Positions 15,963 through 25,816 are shown, counted from the stretch's first letter. The stretch: 64,000 nt of DNA from Myxococcales bacterium UBA1660 (GCA_002320815.1 DCLA01000036.1:50577-114576), one strand, 5' to 3'. Notes: a model not told the origin generated them from the sequence alone. Translations and numbers: made by a program.

Positions 15963-17720
15963 GTGGAGGGGCTCTTCGGCGTCGTCGGCCTTGGCTCGGG
16001 GCGGAAACGAGTGCCGCTCGGGCCCTTGGCGGTCGAACCACGGGAGGGAGAGCCAGAAGGTGACGCCCTCGCCGGATGTGCTCGTGACTCCCACCTCGCC
16101 TCCCATCTTGAGGGTGAGGTGCTTCACGATGGCCAGGCCGAGCCCGGTGCCGCCGACGTCGCGCGAGCGCCCTTCGTCGATGCGGTAGAATCGCTCGAAG
16201 ATGCGCTCGTGGTGCTCCTTCGCGATCCCCGGGCCCGGGTTGTGGACCTCGACGCGCACGTGGTCGCTGCGCCGCCCCAGGCGCACGTGGACGCTGGAGC
16301 CGGCGGGGGCGTACTTGGTGGCGTTGTCGATGAGGTTGACCATCACCTGGTCGAGGCCGCGCTCGTTGGCGAGGGCCCAGGTGTCCGCTTCGGCGGGCTG
16401 CAACACGAGCTGTACGTCGCGCTGCGCGGCCTTGGTGGTCAGGCCGCGCACCACGTCGACCACCACCGCCTGGACGTCGACGGGCTCGACCTCGAGCTTG
16501 TGATCCGGCGACTCCGCTCGGGACAGGGCGGCCAGGTCGGCCACCAGGGCCTGGAGTCGCAGGGTGTGCTTGAGGATGATGTCCAGGAAGCGCCCGCCGG
16601 CTTCGGCGTCGTTCATGGCGCCGGCCCGCAGGGTCTCGGTGAAGCCGCGGATGGCGGTCAGCGGGGTGCGCAGCTCGTGGCTGGCGTTGGCCACGAAGTC
16701 CCGCCGGATCCGGTCCGCGGCTTCGAGCCGGGACACGTCGTGGAGGACGGTGACCACACCGCTCCCGTCCGGCAGCGGAGCGACCTGGGCCCGGAAGTAG
16801 CGCCGCTCGCCGTCACGCTCGAGGACCAGGTCCACCGCGCGGGCTTCGGACTTCCGCGCCGCGCGCACCGCGGCGTGGAGCTCGTCGCTCTGCACCACCT
16901 CCCGGGCGGTCCGGCCGAGGGGATCCTCGTCGATGAGCTCGTCCAGGGCCCGGTTGGTCAGCGTGATGCGCCCCAGGGCGTCGGTGACGAAGACCGCCTC
17001 GACCATCGCGTCGAGGATGGTGCGCATGCGGTCCTGCTCTTGGCGTAGGATCTCCACCCGCTCGCCGAGCTGTTCGGCCATCCGGTCCAGGGCCCGGCCG
17101 ATGGCGCCCAGCTCGTCCTCGCGGTCGCTGGCGTAGCGCGCGGTGAGGTCCCCCTGGGCCAGGGCGTCGGCGACCCGGGTCAGCTCGCTGGCCGGCTCGA
17201 TGAGGGTCCGGCTGAGGGCCATGGTGAGGAAGAGACCCACCAGCGCGGCCATGATGCCGCCCAAGATGAGGAGCTCGCGGACGGATGCTCGGGCCCGCAC
17301 CGTGAGCTGGGTGGGCATGCTGGCGCGGACGGTCCAGTCGCCCATGGATCGCTGGAGCACGTGGCGGTCGCCGACCTCGGTGAGCTTCTCGCTCTCGATC
17401 GGCACCATCGGTCCGTCGTCGGCCTCCAGCTCGGCGCCGTCGAAGGCGGTGTCGCCCCGGAGCACGCCGCGCTCGTCCACGATGCGGATCCGGACCCCGC
17501 GCTCGGCGCCCACGGAGTCCGCCAGGGCATCGGGATCCCCACCGGCGTCGACCCCGCGCTCGACTTCGTTCAGCGCGTTCTCGAGGGTGTCGCTGGCGAG
17601 CTGCCGCATCCGGAACTGGACCAGCGGGTCCTCCAGGAGCAGCAGGAGCAGCACCAGGGCTCCGATCGCCGTCGCGATCGCCCCGACGAGGCTCCGTCGC
17701 AGTCCGCCCATCGACCGCAT
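15948..17720 (-). CDS. phoR: PhoR-like sensor histidine kinase
   Basis: 590 residues. Two membrane helices (about 10-30 and 150-175) flank an extracytoplasmic sensor loop of about 120 residues, longer than in E. coli PhoR. Then HAMP (about 176-228), a PAS domain (about 235-345), HisKA with the phosphorylatable His in ASHELRTPLTAIRGF, and HATPase_c (VMVNLIDNATKYAP, GPGIAKEHHERIFERFYR, GGTGLGLAIVKHL). Architecture and pairing with the regulator 22 bp upstream match PhoR/PhoB systems that sense phosphate limitation. In E. coli sensing works through PstSCAB-PhoU. Neither is in this window, so they are either elsewhere or the large sensor loop does the job. Confidence 0.88.
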   Translation of the reverse strand: MRSMGGLRRSLVGAIATAIGALVLLLLLLEDPLVQFRMRQLASDTLENALNEVERGVDAGGDPDALADSVGAERGVRIRIVDERGVLRGDTAFDGAELEADDGPMVPIESEKLTEVGDRHVLQRSMGDWTVRASMPTQLTVRARASVRELLILGGIMAALVGLFLTMALSRTLIEPASELTRVADALAQGDLTARYASDREDELGAIGRALDRMAEQLGERVEILRQEQDRMRTILDAMVEAVFVTDALGRITLTNRALDELIDEDPLGRTAREVVQSDELHAAVRAARKSEARAVDLVLERDGERRYFRAQVAPLPDGSGVVTVLHDVSRLEAADRIRRDFVANASHELRTPLTAIRGFTETLRAGAMNDAEAGGRFLDIILKHTLRLQALVADLAALSRAESPDHKLEVEPVDVQAVVVDVVRGLTTKAAQRDVQLVLQPAEADTWALANERGLDQVMVNLIDNATKYAPAGSSVHVRLGRRSDHVRVEVHNPGPGIAKEHHERIFERFYRIDEGRSRDVGGTGLGLAIVKHLTLKMGGEVGVTSTSGEGVTFWLSLPWFDRQGPERHSFPPRAKADDAEEPLHVTNV

Positions 17721-17742
17721 GGCCGCAGTCTAGCCGTCCGAC

Positions 17743-18432
<690 letters not shown>

Positions 18433-18458
18433 GGGTGTGCAGACGGTGCGGAAGCCGA

Positions 18459-18487
18459 GTGACGTCGCCGTGACGTCACCGTGGCGT
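18459..18487 (-). promoter_or_regulatory. Pho-box-like triplet upstream of phoB
   Basis: Minus strand: ACGCCAC-GGTG-ACGTCAC-GGCG-ACGTCAC, three heptamers in exact 11-bp phase, ending 27 bp before the ATG. The short distance implies a transcript with a very short leader. Confidence 0.55.
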
Positions 18488-18527
18488 CGCAGCAAAGGTG
18501 TGGGGACCATCCCCCACCCACGTCACC

Positions 18528-19634
18528 CTACACGTTGAAGCGGAAATGGACCACGTCGCCGTCCTGGACGACGTACTCCTTGCCTTCGAGGCGCATCTTG
18601 CCGGCTTCCTTGACTGCCTTCTCGCTGCCGAGCTCCAGCATGTCGCCGACGCTCATCACCTCGGCGCGGATGAAGCCGCGCTCGAAGTCCGTGTGGATCT
18701 TGCCGGCGGCCTGGGGCGCCTTGGTGCCTTCGGCGATGGTCCAGGCGTGGACCTCGGGGTCGCCGGCGGTGAAGAAGGTGATCAGGTTCAGCATGCGGTA
18801 GCCGGTCTGGATCACGCCGTGGAGGCCGGGCTCCTCGAGGCCCACGGACTCCAGGAAGTCGGCGCGCTCCTCTTCGGGGAGCTGCATGATCTCGGCCTCG
18901 ATGGCGGCGCTGATGCAGGTCATCGGGACCCCGCGCTCCTCGGCGAGGGCGCGGACCTTGCCGACCAGGGGGTCGTTCTCCAGGTCGCCGAGCTGCTCTT
19001 CCTGCACGTTGCACACGAAGAAGCTGGGCTTCCGGGTGATCAGGAACATGTCGTGGAGGATGCGCTGCTCGTCCTCGCCCTCGCCCACGTCGAAGCCGAT
19101 GGCGGGCTTGCCTTCGTCGAGGTGCGCGGCGAGGGCCTCGCACACGGCGGCGGCCTTCTTCTCCAGGGCGTTGTTGCCCTTGGCGGCGCGCTGGGCCTTG
19201 TCGAGGCGCTTCTGGACGGTCTCGAGATCCTTGAGGACCAGCTCGGTCTCGATGGTCTCGATGTCGGCGATGGGGTCCACCCGGCCGTCGACGTGGACGA
19301 TGTTCTCGTCCTCGAAGCAGCGCACGACGTGGGCGATGGCGTCCGCGTCGCGGATGTGGCTGAGGAAGGCGTTGCCCTTGCCCTCGCCCTTGCTGGCGCC
19401 CTTCACCAGGCCGGCGATGTCCACGAAGTCGACGGTGGCGGCCACGATCTTCTTGGGCTGGAAGTGCTTCACCAGCCCGTCGAAGCGCTTGTCGGGCACC
19501 GGGACCACACCGACGTTCGGGTCGATGGTGCAGAAGGCGTAGTTGGCCGCCTCGGCCTGCTTGCTGGAGAGGGCGTTGAAGAGGGTGGACTTGCCCACGT
19601 TGGGGAGCCCCACGATGCCGACGGAAAGACCCAT
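18528..19634 (-). CDS. ychF: YchF/Obg-family ATPase
   Basis: 368 residues, the normal length. The G1 motif GLPNVGKST is at about residues 8-16 and the N-terminal stretch ALSSKQAEAANYAFCTIDPN is typical of YchF. The nucleotide-specificity loop NxxE that favours ATP, an internal coiled coil (about 130-200) and the C-terminal TGS domain (AWTIAEGTKAPQAAGKIHTD, VQDGDVVHFRFNV) are in place. YchF is a ribosome-associated ATPase linked to stress and translation control. It follows a DUF3095 gene 72 bp away on the same strand. Confidence 0.96.
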   Translation of the reverse strand: MGLSVGIVGLPNVGKSTLFNALSSKQAEAANYAFCTIDPNVGVVPVPDKRFDGLVKHFQPKKIVAATVDFVDIAGLVKGASKGEGKGNAFLSHIRDADAIAHVVRCFEDENIVHVDGRVDPIADIETIETELVLKDLETVQKRLDKAQRAAKGNNALEKKAAAVCEALAAHLDEGKPAIGFDVGEGEDEQRILHDMFLITRKPSFFVCNVQEEQLGDLENDPLVGKVRALAEERGVPMTCISAAIEAEIMQLPEEERADFLESVGLEEPGLHGVIQTGYRMLNLITFFTAGDPEVHAWTIAEGTKAPQAAGKIHTDFERGFIRAEVMSVGDMLELGSEKAVKEAGKMRLEGKEYVVQDGDVVHFRFNV

Positions 19635-19706
19635 GTCGCTGCTCGGTTAGCCCCGAGGGGACGTCGGCGCAACGCGGTGCGACCCGGGAGGCCTGCCTCG
19701 GGGGGC

Positions 19707-20867
19707 TCAGGCGGACTTCAGCTGGGCCTTGAGCTGCTTGGCGGCCAGCGCGTAGCCGCCGTCGGCGCCGTCGACGAAGTGGACGTGGTCGCCCCGGTGC
19801 TCGGTGATCACGCAGGTCATCAGCGCCGAGGGGGCCCGGTGGAGCCCGTAGACCAGGGTGCCGGCGGCGTGCTCCCGCTCGAGGTAGTCGGCGATGGCCC
19901 GCTCCTGGGCGCTGGTGACGTCGATCACCATGCGCAGGGTGTCGTCGAACTTGCGGAAGTCGGTGTTCGCGACGACCTGCTCCCGGTAGACCTCGCCGGG
20001 GAAGCCGAAGGCGTCCCAGCCGCGATCCATGAGCACGGTGCCGATGCGGTTCTGGAGCGCGGCGCGGGTCTTGTTCATCCAGTTGCCGAAGCCGTCGGGG
20101 CGCCCGCTGAGGAGCCGCGCCTCGGCGTCGAAGCGCTCGGCCTGGGTGGCGAGCTGGAGGCTGCGCATGGCCACCGGGTGGCCGTCGCCCTCGAGGATCT
20201 CCTCCACCGTGGCGATGACCGCCTTGTAGATGGCGGAGGCCTCGCGGCGGTCGCTGGCCCGGGCCTGGACCAGGAGCGCGAGGATGTGGTCCCGGGTGCT
20301 GGCGATGGGCTCCCAGCGACACTCGAAGCCGCTGAAGTCCACCGCGGCCGGGCCGGGCTGGACGGCGTAGCGGGCGCCGCGCTCGGGGTCCTTGATCCAC
20401 CGCTCGCCCTCGCTGAGGCCGCTGCCGGCGAACATGGCGAAGGTGGCGTGCTCGCTCTGGCGATAGCGGGCCACCAGCACCGGGTGGCCCGCTTCGCGCA
20501 GCTCGCCGATGGGCACGATGCCGGCGCGCATGCCCAGGCCGAAGGCGTCGGTGGCCCGCTGCTGGAGTCCGCGCAGGGCGGGCTCCAACTGCTCCAGGTG
20601 GGAAGTGGGGCAGAGCAGGGTCGCGCCGTCGCCACCGAAGACGAAAGGTAGGGGAACGTCGACGGCGTTGCGGACGGCGACGATGGAGGCGACCCCGAGG
20701 GCGTTGACGTCCTTGTAGCGCCCGGCCTCGATGGCCTTGGTGGAGCCCTGGACGTCGGTGATCACCAGGTTCCAGCTGTCCGGGGCCTGGTGGTAGACGC
20801 CGGGGTCGGGCACGTCCGAGAAGGAGGTGAGCGGCTCGAGGTCGGCGTAGAAGGAATCGTCCCCCAT
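19707..20867 (-). CDS. DUF3095 family protein, nucleotide-cyclase-like
   Basis: 386 residues. The N-terminal half holds two motifs that look like a class III nucleotide cyclase core: WNLVITDVQGSTKAIEAGRY (about 32-51), resembling the metal-binding Asp loop, and PFVFGGDGATLL (about 75-86), resembling the GGDG turn. This is the pattern of DUF3095, whose members are recorded as adenylate-cyclase-related without a proven product. The second half (about 200-386) has no motif I recognise. No membrane segments, so cytosolic. It precedes ychF on the same strand. A cyclase role is an inference. Loss of the second metal Asp would make it a binding protein only. Confidence 0.75.
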   Translation of the reverse strand: MGDDSFYADLEPLTSFSDVPDPGVYHQAPDSWNLVITDVQGSTKAIEAGRYKDVNALGVASIVAVRNAVDVPLPFVFGGDGATLLCPTSHLEQLEPALRGLQQRATDAFGLGMRAGIVPIGELREAGHPVLVARYRQSEHATFAMFAGSGLSEGERWIKDPERGARYAVQPGPAAVDFSGFECRWEPIASTRDHILALLVQARASDRREASAIYKAVIATVEEILEGDGHPVAMRSLQLATQAERFDAEARLLSGRPDGFGNWMNKTRAALQNRIGTVLMDRGWDAFGFPGEVYREQVVANTDFRKFDDTLRMVIDVTSAQERAIADYLEREHAAGTLVYGLHRAPSALMTCVITEHRGDHVHFVDGADGGYALAAKQLKAQLKSA

Positions 20868-20908
20868 GGGCCGGCGAGTCTACTCCATTCGCGGGAGCGA
20901 CTCCGGGG

Positions 20909-21433
20909 TCAGGTGGGGACGCGGAGCACGACGCGCACGGTCGGCTGGATCTTGAGGGTGCCCAGCATCGCGCTGTAGGGGGTGATCCCAAAGTCGGGCT
21001 GGTGCAGGGGGACCTCGGTGATCCAGGCGTCGCCCTCCTTGCGGGCCGTCACCGTCAGCGGCTGGGTGCGGCCGTGGAGGGTGAGGTCCCCGGTGACCGT
21101 GGCGCGGTCGCCGTCGCGGGAGATGCTGCGCGAGACGAAGCGGATCTCTCCGTGCTTCTTCGTGTGGAGCACGTCCTTCTGGATGTTCGCCTCGATCTTC
21201 TTGCGGTCGCCGGGGCCGAGGGCGCTGGGCATGTCCCGGCCGTCCTTGCGGGCGCAGACCACCCGCAGGCTCTGGGGATCGAAGGTGGCTTCGACCCGCG
21301 GGTCCCCCTCTTCGTCGAAGGTGAGCGATCCCCGGTCGACGGAGATCTTCAGGTCGTGGGCGATGGCGGAGAGCACGCCGTCCTTGAAGGTCAGGACGTG
21401 GCACTCGAAGTCGGCGTCGCGGAGGGTCGGCAT
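20909..21433 (-). CDS. YceI-like domain protein without signal peptide
   Basis: 174 residues. The body has the lipocalin-like YceI pattern: LSAIAHDLKISVDRGSLTF, RVEATFDPQSLRV, HGEIRFVSRSISRDGDRATV, TGDLTLHGRTQPLTVTARK. YceI proteins bind isoprenoid-type lipids in a beta-barrel and are usually periplasmic. This one begins MPTLRDADFECHVL, with no export signal, suggesting a cytosolic variant of the kind found in myxobacteria. It lies 41 bp upstream of the DUF3095 gene on the same strand. Confidence 0.82.
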   Translation of the reverse strand: MPTLRDADFECHVLTFKDGVLSAIAHDLKISVDRGSLTFDEEGDPRVEATFDPQSLRVVCARKDGRDMPSALGPGDRKKIEANIQKDVLHTKKHGEIRFVSRSISRDGDRATVTGDLTLHGRTQPLTVTARKEGDAWITEVPLHQPDFGITPYSAMLGTLKIQPTVRVVLRVPT

Positions 21434-21447
21434 GGGGGCCTCTTACC

Positions 21448-22833
21448 TCACTCGCGGGTGGCGGGCAGCTCGGTGCGGGTGATCGCGCCGGGCTGGGGGA
21501 AGCCGGGCTCCAGCGCGTAGAGGCCGCCGTCGGGGGAGGCGGCGATGCGCACCGGGCTCGGGAAGGGCTCCAGCGCGCCGACCGGGGTGCCCGCCGCGTC
21601 GAGCTCGAGGACCCGGCCGTCGCCCAGGGCGACCCAGAGGTGCCCGGTGAGGCGGTCACGGACCAGGCTGGTGACCTCGCCGTCGAGGGTGGCCAGGGGC
21701 CGGGAGGCGTCGGTGGTGGTGGAGGCCAAGTGCAGGGCGCCGCCCTCCAGGGCCACGACGAGGGAGGTGCGCCCGAAGACCGCGGTGGCCACCACCCGCG
21801 CGTCGAAGCGGTGGAGCTCCATCTGGGTGCCGGTCTCCAGGTCGGCGCGGACCAGGTCGCCGTTCACGGTGGTGTTGCCGACGTAGAGGGTGCGGTCGTT
21901 GCCCCAGGTGAGCCCGTAGGGCCCGGTGTCGAGCTGGGCGGTACCCCAGGGCGCGGTGCCCTGCGAGGGGACCGCCTCGACGACCATGGGCAGGCTGATC
22001 TCGCCGGCGCGGTCGAGGCGCGCGACGCCCTGGGGATCGTCGCCGACGCAGCCGCAGGTGGCGCAGCAGATGTAGGTCAGGGCGACCTCGCCGGGCTCGT
22101 CGTCGTCGCCGAACTCGCCGCCGATGGGCCGGAGCACGGCGACCTCGCCCATGTTCAGGTTCTCCACGCCGTCCCAGACGGTCAGGGTTCCGTCGGGCTC
22201 GAGCTGCCGGAGGTAGTCGGTGCCGCTGATGATGGTCACCGAGTAGGCGTTGCAGGCCTCGTCGAACTCCAGGTCGAAGGCGCCGCCGTTGCCACCCAGG
22301 AGGAAGTCCGCCTCGTTGAGCCGCTCGAGGGTGGCCGGCGTGCAGCCGCCGCTCGGGCGCTCGTAGTGGCAGTCGCGACCCCAGCAGACGGAGCCGTCGG
22401 CGGTGCAGAGGCGACGCTCGCACGCCGGGATGGCGTCGCAGGTGCCGTCGACCGAGCACTCGGTGCCGCTGAGGCAGGTGCGCTCGCCGCAGGTCTCCGA
22501 GGTCTCGGGCAGGAGCCCCACCGTGCCCGGGTCCACGCAGCGGCCACTGGAGACGTCGCAGGTGGTGTCGTCGCCGCAGGGCGTGGCCTCGGGGCTTCCG
22601 CATTCGTCGGTGCAGCCGCTGCCGCTCGGGAGCTGCCCCGGGCCGCAGGTGATCGGCGCGTCCGTCGGGCCCCCGTCGCCGGGGCCGAGGTCGTCGCTGC
22701 GGAGCACGCAGGCGCCGTCGACGCAGATCTGGTCGCCGACGCAGTCGGTGGACAACGTGCAGCGGTCGCCGCCGTCGTCGTCGCCGCAGGCGAGCAGCAG
22801 GAAGAGGCCAGAGAAGAGCACCCGTTCACGCAT
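21448..22833 (-). CDS. Lipoprotein with Cys-rich N-terminal part and propeller-like C-terminal part
   Basis: 461 residues from the ATG at 22833 (MRERVLFSGLFLLLACGDDD). An in-frame ATG at 22851 would add six residues and weaken the lipoprotein signal, so the inner start was chosen. The lipidated Cys is at about residue 16. Residues about 25-160 contain some 20 Cys in short EGF-like spacings (CTLSTDCVGDQICVDGACV, CGERTCLSGTECSVDGTC). Residues 175-460 have NHL/YVTN-like repeats (YGLTWGNDRTLYVGNTTVNG, LVRADLETGTQMELHRFD, GHLWVALGDGRVLELD). A cell-surface binding or scaffold role is likely. The family was not recognised. It ends 15 bp before the YceI-like gene starts and may be cotranscribed with it. 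Confidence 0.8.
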   Translation of the reverse strand: MRERVLFSGLFLLLACGDDDGGDRCTLSTDCVGDQICVDGACVLRSDDLGPGDGGPTDAPITCGPGQLPSGSGCTDECGSPEATPCGDDTTCDVSSGRCVDPGTVGLLPETSETCGERTCLSGTECSVDGTCDAIPACERRLCTADGSVCWGRDCHYERPSGGCTPATLERLNEADFLLGGNGGAFDLEFDEACNAYSVTIISGTDYLRQLEPDGTLTVWDGVENLNMGEVAVLRPIGGEFGDDDEPGEVALTYICCATCGCVGDDPQGVARLDRAGEISLPMVVEAVPSQGTAPWGTAQLDTGPYGLTWGNDRTLYVGNTTVNGDLVRADLETGTQMELHRFDARVVATAVFGRTSLVVALEGGALHLASTTTDASRPLATLDGEVTSLVRDRLTGHLWVALGDGRVLELDAAGTPVGALEPFPSPVRIAASPDGGLYALEPGFPQPGAITRTELPATRE

Positions 22834-22879
22834 GGGCGCTTGGTAGCCCATCCGGACGAGGCAGAGAAGCCTCGGCGCG

Positions 22880-23065
22880 TCAGTCGTCGGCCATCCACCC
22901 GCCGCCGCGTTGGCGGCGCCGGAACTCGGGCCGGAGCTCGCTGCGCGTGTCGGGGGTCAGCAGCTCGCAGGGGTCGAACCAGTGGGGGGTGCGGACGCGC
23001 GCCATCAGCGGCGGGAGCGCTCCGCCGAACTCCTCGTTGTCCGGGCACCGCCAGTGCCATGGGGC
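22880..23065 (-). CDS. Small protein candidate downstream of the CBS protein (start unclear)
   Basis: A short frame with non-random composition ends at 22880: WHWRCPDNEEFGG, then PPLMARVRTPHWFDPCELL, then SELRPEFRRRQRGGGWMADD. Many Trp, Cys and His codons are unusual for a shadow frame in this DNA. The only ATG near the front would start at 23005 (41 residues). Sequence that looks coding continues upstream to about 23065 without an ATG or GTG, so a rare start codon may be used. Not recognised. Confidence 0.35.
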   Translation of the reverse strand, partial: APWHWRCPDNEEFGGALPPLMARVRTPHWFDPCELLTPDTRSELRPEFRRRQRGGGWMADD

Positions 23066-23082
23066 TCGGAGCGGCGCCCGCG

Positions 23083-23868
23083 TCAGCCCATGGTGGAGGC
23101 GACCAGGCGGCAGAAGTCGAAGCTGCTCACCACGCCCCGGATGCCCAGGTCGTCGCGGTCCATGAGCACCACGCGGCGGACGTTCATGGCGAGGGCCTGC
23201 TGGGCCAGGCGGTAGAGCGGGGTGCTCGGGGGGAGCACCAGGATGCGGCACTCCATCGCGTCCTCCACCGGGGTCTTCGGGTCCTTGGCCCGCCCGAGGA
23301 GCGCGTCGACCTGGGCGAAGGTGCCCACCGGCCAGCCCGCCCGGTCGGTCACGATGAGGCCGTGCCGATTGGAGCGATCCAGGCGGTCCACCGCGAGAGC
23401 GATGGGGTCGTCGGCCTTCACCTTGGCCACCGACGTGCTGGCGATCTCGATGGCCGGGGCGCGCACCTGCTTCTCGTGGACGGCGCGCATCACGTCGCGG
23501 GTGGAGAGCACCCCGACGGGCTTGCCGTCTTCGACCACGAAGACCCGGTGGATGTGCGCCTTCAGCATCCGCTTCGCGGCGGCGTCGAGCTCCGAGTCGG
23601 GCGACACCGTGATGGGGTCGGAGGTCATGAAGCGCTCCACCGCGGCATCGGGCACGGTGAAGGTCGCGCCGCTCTCGGCGTCGGCGGCGCGCAGCAGGTC
23701 GGTACGGGAGAGCACGCCCACCAAGCGACCCTCCGTGTCGGTGACACCCAGCGCGGTGATGGCGCGGCGGTCGAGGAGCGCCTCGGCGTCGACGGTGCTC
23801 CCGGCGGCCCCGATGAGGACCGGAGGAGCGGACATGTACTCGCGAACGGGGCTCTTGAAGTGCGTCAT
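23083..23868 (-). CDS. Protein with four CBS domains
   Basis: 261 residues made almost entirely of CBS repeats, two Bateman modules in tandem: about 8-60 (VREYMSAPPVLIGAAGSTVD, RRAITALGVTDTEGRLVGVL), 75-130 (VERFMTSDPITVSPDSELDA, RVFVVEDGKPVGVLSTRDVM), 140-195 (KVKADDPIALAVDRLDRS) and 205-261 (MECRILVLPPSTPLYRL). CBS pairs bind adenine nucleotides and switch partner proteins. Here no catalytic domain is fused, so it is a stand-alone regulator. Cytosolic. Upstream lies the divergent lipoprotein gene at 24043. Confidence 0.9.
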   Translation of the reverse strand: MTHFKSPVREYMSAPPVLIGAAGSTVDAEALLDRRAITALGVTDTEGRLVGVLSRTDLLRAADAESGATFTVPDAAVERFMTSDPITVSPDSELDAAAKRMLKAHIHRVFVVEDGKPVGVLSTRDVMRAVHEKQVRAPAIEIASTSVAKVKADDPIALAVDRLDRSNRHGLIVTDRAGWPVGTFAQVDALLGRAKDPKTPVEDAMECRILVLPPSTPLYRLAQQALAMNVRRVVLMDRDDLGIRGVVSSFDFCRLVASTMG

Positions 23869-24042
23869 GCCCCCGTCGAGTGCATCGGGCGTGCCGGGCC
23901 GGAAGGACGCGGGATCGGCGGTCGCGGCCCCTCACGCTGCGCAGCGGATGCGTATGTGGGCTGCGAACGCAGGTGCTGCGCCGGCGGGGGTCCTCGGGCG
24001 CGGCGTGGCCCTCCGTGAGCGGGGAGGTGGTAGGCTGGAAAA

Positions 24043-25776
24043 ATGAAGTATGCCGCGGCGCTCCTGCTCTTCCTGGTCGCTTGCGGGGGCGACGGCGGGG
24101 CCGTGGACCTGTCGGTGGATTTGCGCACCGACTACGTGCCCGGGGTCGAGTTCACCGGGGTCCGGGTGCTGGTGGACGGCGCGGTGGCGGCCGAGGCGCT
24201 CTCCGGGTCGGAGTCGTACGTGAGCGGGCTCCGGGTGGCCGAGGTCGCCGGGCTGGATCCGGAGCCGCGGCGCGCGGTCGCGCTGGAGCTGGTGGCGGGC
24301 GCCGCGGTGATCGCGCGGCGCGAGGTGGTGGTGAGCCACCTCGACGACCTGGCGGTCACGCTGGTGCTCTCCCGGGATTGCGGCGGGGTGGTCTGTTCGG
24401 AGCAGGACGGAGTGGCCGATCGATGTCTCGGTGGACGCTGCGTGGACCCCGGCTGCGTGGAGGGCGACGAGGAGGTCTGCGAGCCGCCCCAGTGCGCGGT
24501 GGCGGCGGATTGCCTGGCGGCGGCGAGCTGCGCCGAGGCGAGCTGCGAGGCCGGGGTCTGCCTCTTCGGGGGCGACGCTTGTGGGGAGACGGCCTGGTGC
24601 GATCCGGACGTCGGCTGTCGCTCGCTGCTCCCCTGCGAGCCGCCCCTCGGCGAGACCCTCACGCTGGCGCTGGGTCGGTCCGCGTCGCCGGGCCTGAGTG
24701 CGCGCCCCCGGGAGCTGCGGATGGGGCCCACCGGCGACGAGCTCTGGCTCGCGATACGAGGGTCCTACTCCGAGCTGGGCACGACGTACTCGGACCTCGC
24801 GCTGGTGCGGGTCGGCTGCGAGGGGCTGGTGGAGCCGCCGCGCCTGGTGCTCGAGGACGTGCACGCGCCGGAGCTCTCGATGGGGAATCCGGTGGTGCTC
24901 TCGGTGGGCGCGGGCGAGGCGACGCCGCCGCGGGTCGTGACCTTGGACCCCGGGACCGGCGAGACCCAGTCGACCGTGGAGCTGGTCAGCGACGCGATCC
25001 CGCGCGGGGCGCTCTGGACGCCCGAGGGCCCCAGGGTCCTCGAGGTGCGCAACGACGGCGAGCTGAACCGGCTCGGCTGGACCCCCTACGGGCTCGATGG
25101 CGAGCCCACCGGGAGCTTCGAGCTCGTGGCGCCCGACGATCCCTGGTTCCACAGCCGGCCCACCCTGGTCAGCGCGCCCCGGGCCGCCGTGGTGTATTCG
25201 CGGCGGGATCCGGAGGAGCGAAACAACGCGGTGAACTCGGTGGGGGTCGTCGTCGGGGGCGGGGGCCCGGTCCACCTCTACGAGCGCTACGTGACCCGCT
25301 ACCGCTACGCGGAGGCCGTGTGGCGCGGCGACGACCTCTGGATCGCGCCGCCGCCGCTGGGCATCGAGGGCGTCGGTGTGGAGGGGGTGGTGGTGCGGCT
25401 CCACCGCGTGGAGCCCGACGGCACGGTGACCGAGTACGAGCTGCCGGCGCCGCCGGCCGGGGCCGGGGACTTCGTCGTGGCGCTCTCGACCCTGGGCGCC
25501 GACGGGCTCGCGGTGGGGTGGATCCGCCGCTTCCTGGATGGCGCCGAGGACACCTTCTTCGTGCGGCGGGTGGATCCGGTGGCGACGGGGATCGACCCGG
25601 GCCCCGAGGTCGAGGTCCCTACCGTGAACTACCCGACCAACTGGGTCGATACATCCGACGACGCGCGGCAGCGCATCGGTCCCTTGCCCGGCGAGGGGAT
25701 CCTCTTCGTGGCGTGGGTCGAGCGGGGCGAGGACACCCTCTCGGGCAGCGTCTTCGGGCGCTACCTGAGTCTCTGA
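24043..25776 (+). CDS. Large lipoprotein, unknown function
   Basis: 577 residues. Lipobox LVACGGDGG (Cys about 14). The N-terminal part (20-115) is beta-rich (VDLSVDLRTDYVPGVEFTGV). A Cys-rich spacer follows at about 118-205 with spacings similar to other myxobacterial surface proteins (CVDPGCVEGDEEVCEPPQC). The remaining 370 residues carry propeller-like strands (ELWLAIRGSYSELGTTYSDL, RVVTLDPGTGETQSTVELV, DDLWIAPPPLGIEGVGVEG). It is probably displayed at the outer membrane. No named family. It converges with the lipoprotein pair of the second TonB locus, with a strong hairpin between. Confidence 0.8.
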   Translation: MKYAAALLLFLVACGGDGGAVDLSVDLRTDYVPGVEFTGVRVLVDGAVAAEALSGSESYVSGLRVAEVAGLDPEPRRAVALELVAGAAVIARREVVVSHLDDLAVTLVLSRDCGGVVCSEQDGVADRCLGGRCVDPGCVEGDEEVCEPPQCAVAADCLAAASCAEASCEAGVCLFGGDACGETAWCDPDVGCRSLLPCEPPLGETLTLALGRSASPGLSARPRELRMGPTGDELWLAIRGSYSELGTTYSDLALVRVGCEGLVEPPRLVLEDVHAPELSMGNPVVLSVGAGEATPPRVVTLDPGTGETQSTVELVSDAIPRGALWTPEGPRVLEVRNDGELNRLGWTPYGLDGEPTGSFELVAPDDPWFHSRPTLVSAPRAAVVYSRRDPEERNNAVNSVGVVVGGGGPVHLYERYVTRYRYAEAVWRGDDLWIAPPPLGIEGVGVEGVVVRLHRVEPDGTVTEYELPAPPAGAGDFVVALSTLGADGLAVGWIRRFLDGAEDTFFVRRVDPVATGIDPGPEVEVPTVNYPTNWVDTSDDARQRIGPLPGEGILFVAWVERGEDTLSGSVFGRYLSL

Positions 25777-25785
25777 GGTCTCCGC

Positions 25786-25816
25786 GACCCGGCGCTGGGT
25801 CGCCGCGCGCCGGGTC
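25786..25816. terminator. Bidirectional terminator-type hairpin between convergent genes
   Basis: A perfect 10-bp inverted repeat (GACCCGGCGC at 25786-25795, complement at 25807-25816) with an 11-base loop in the 58-bp space between two convergent genes. No long T tract. Confidence 0.6.

Noticed and set aside
18433..18510. Longer start for the PhoB-like regulator
   Set aside because: The added 26 residues have no receiver homology and would place the 11-bp-phased repeats inside coding sequence.
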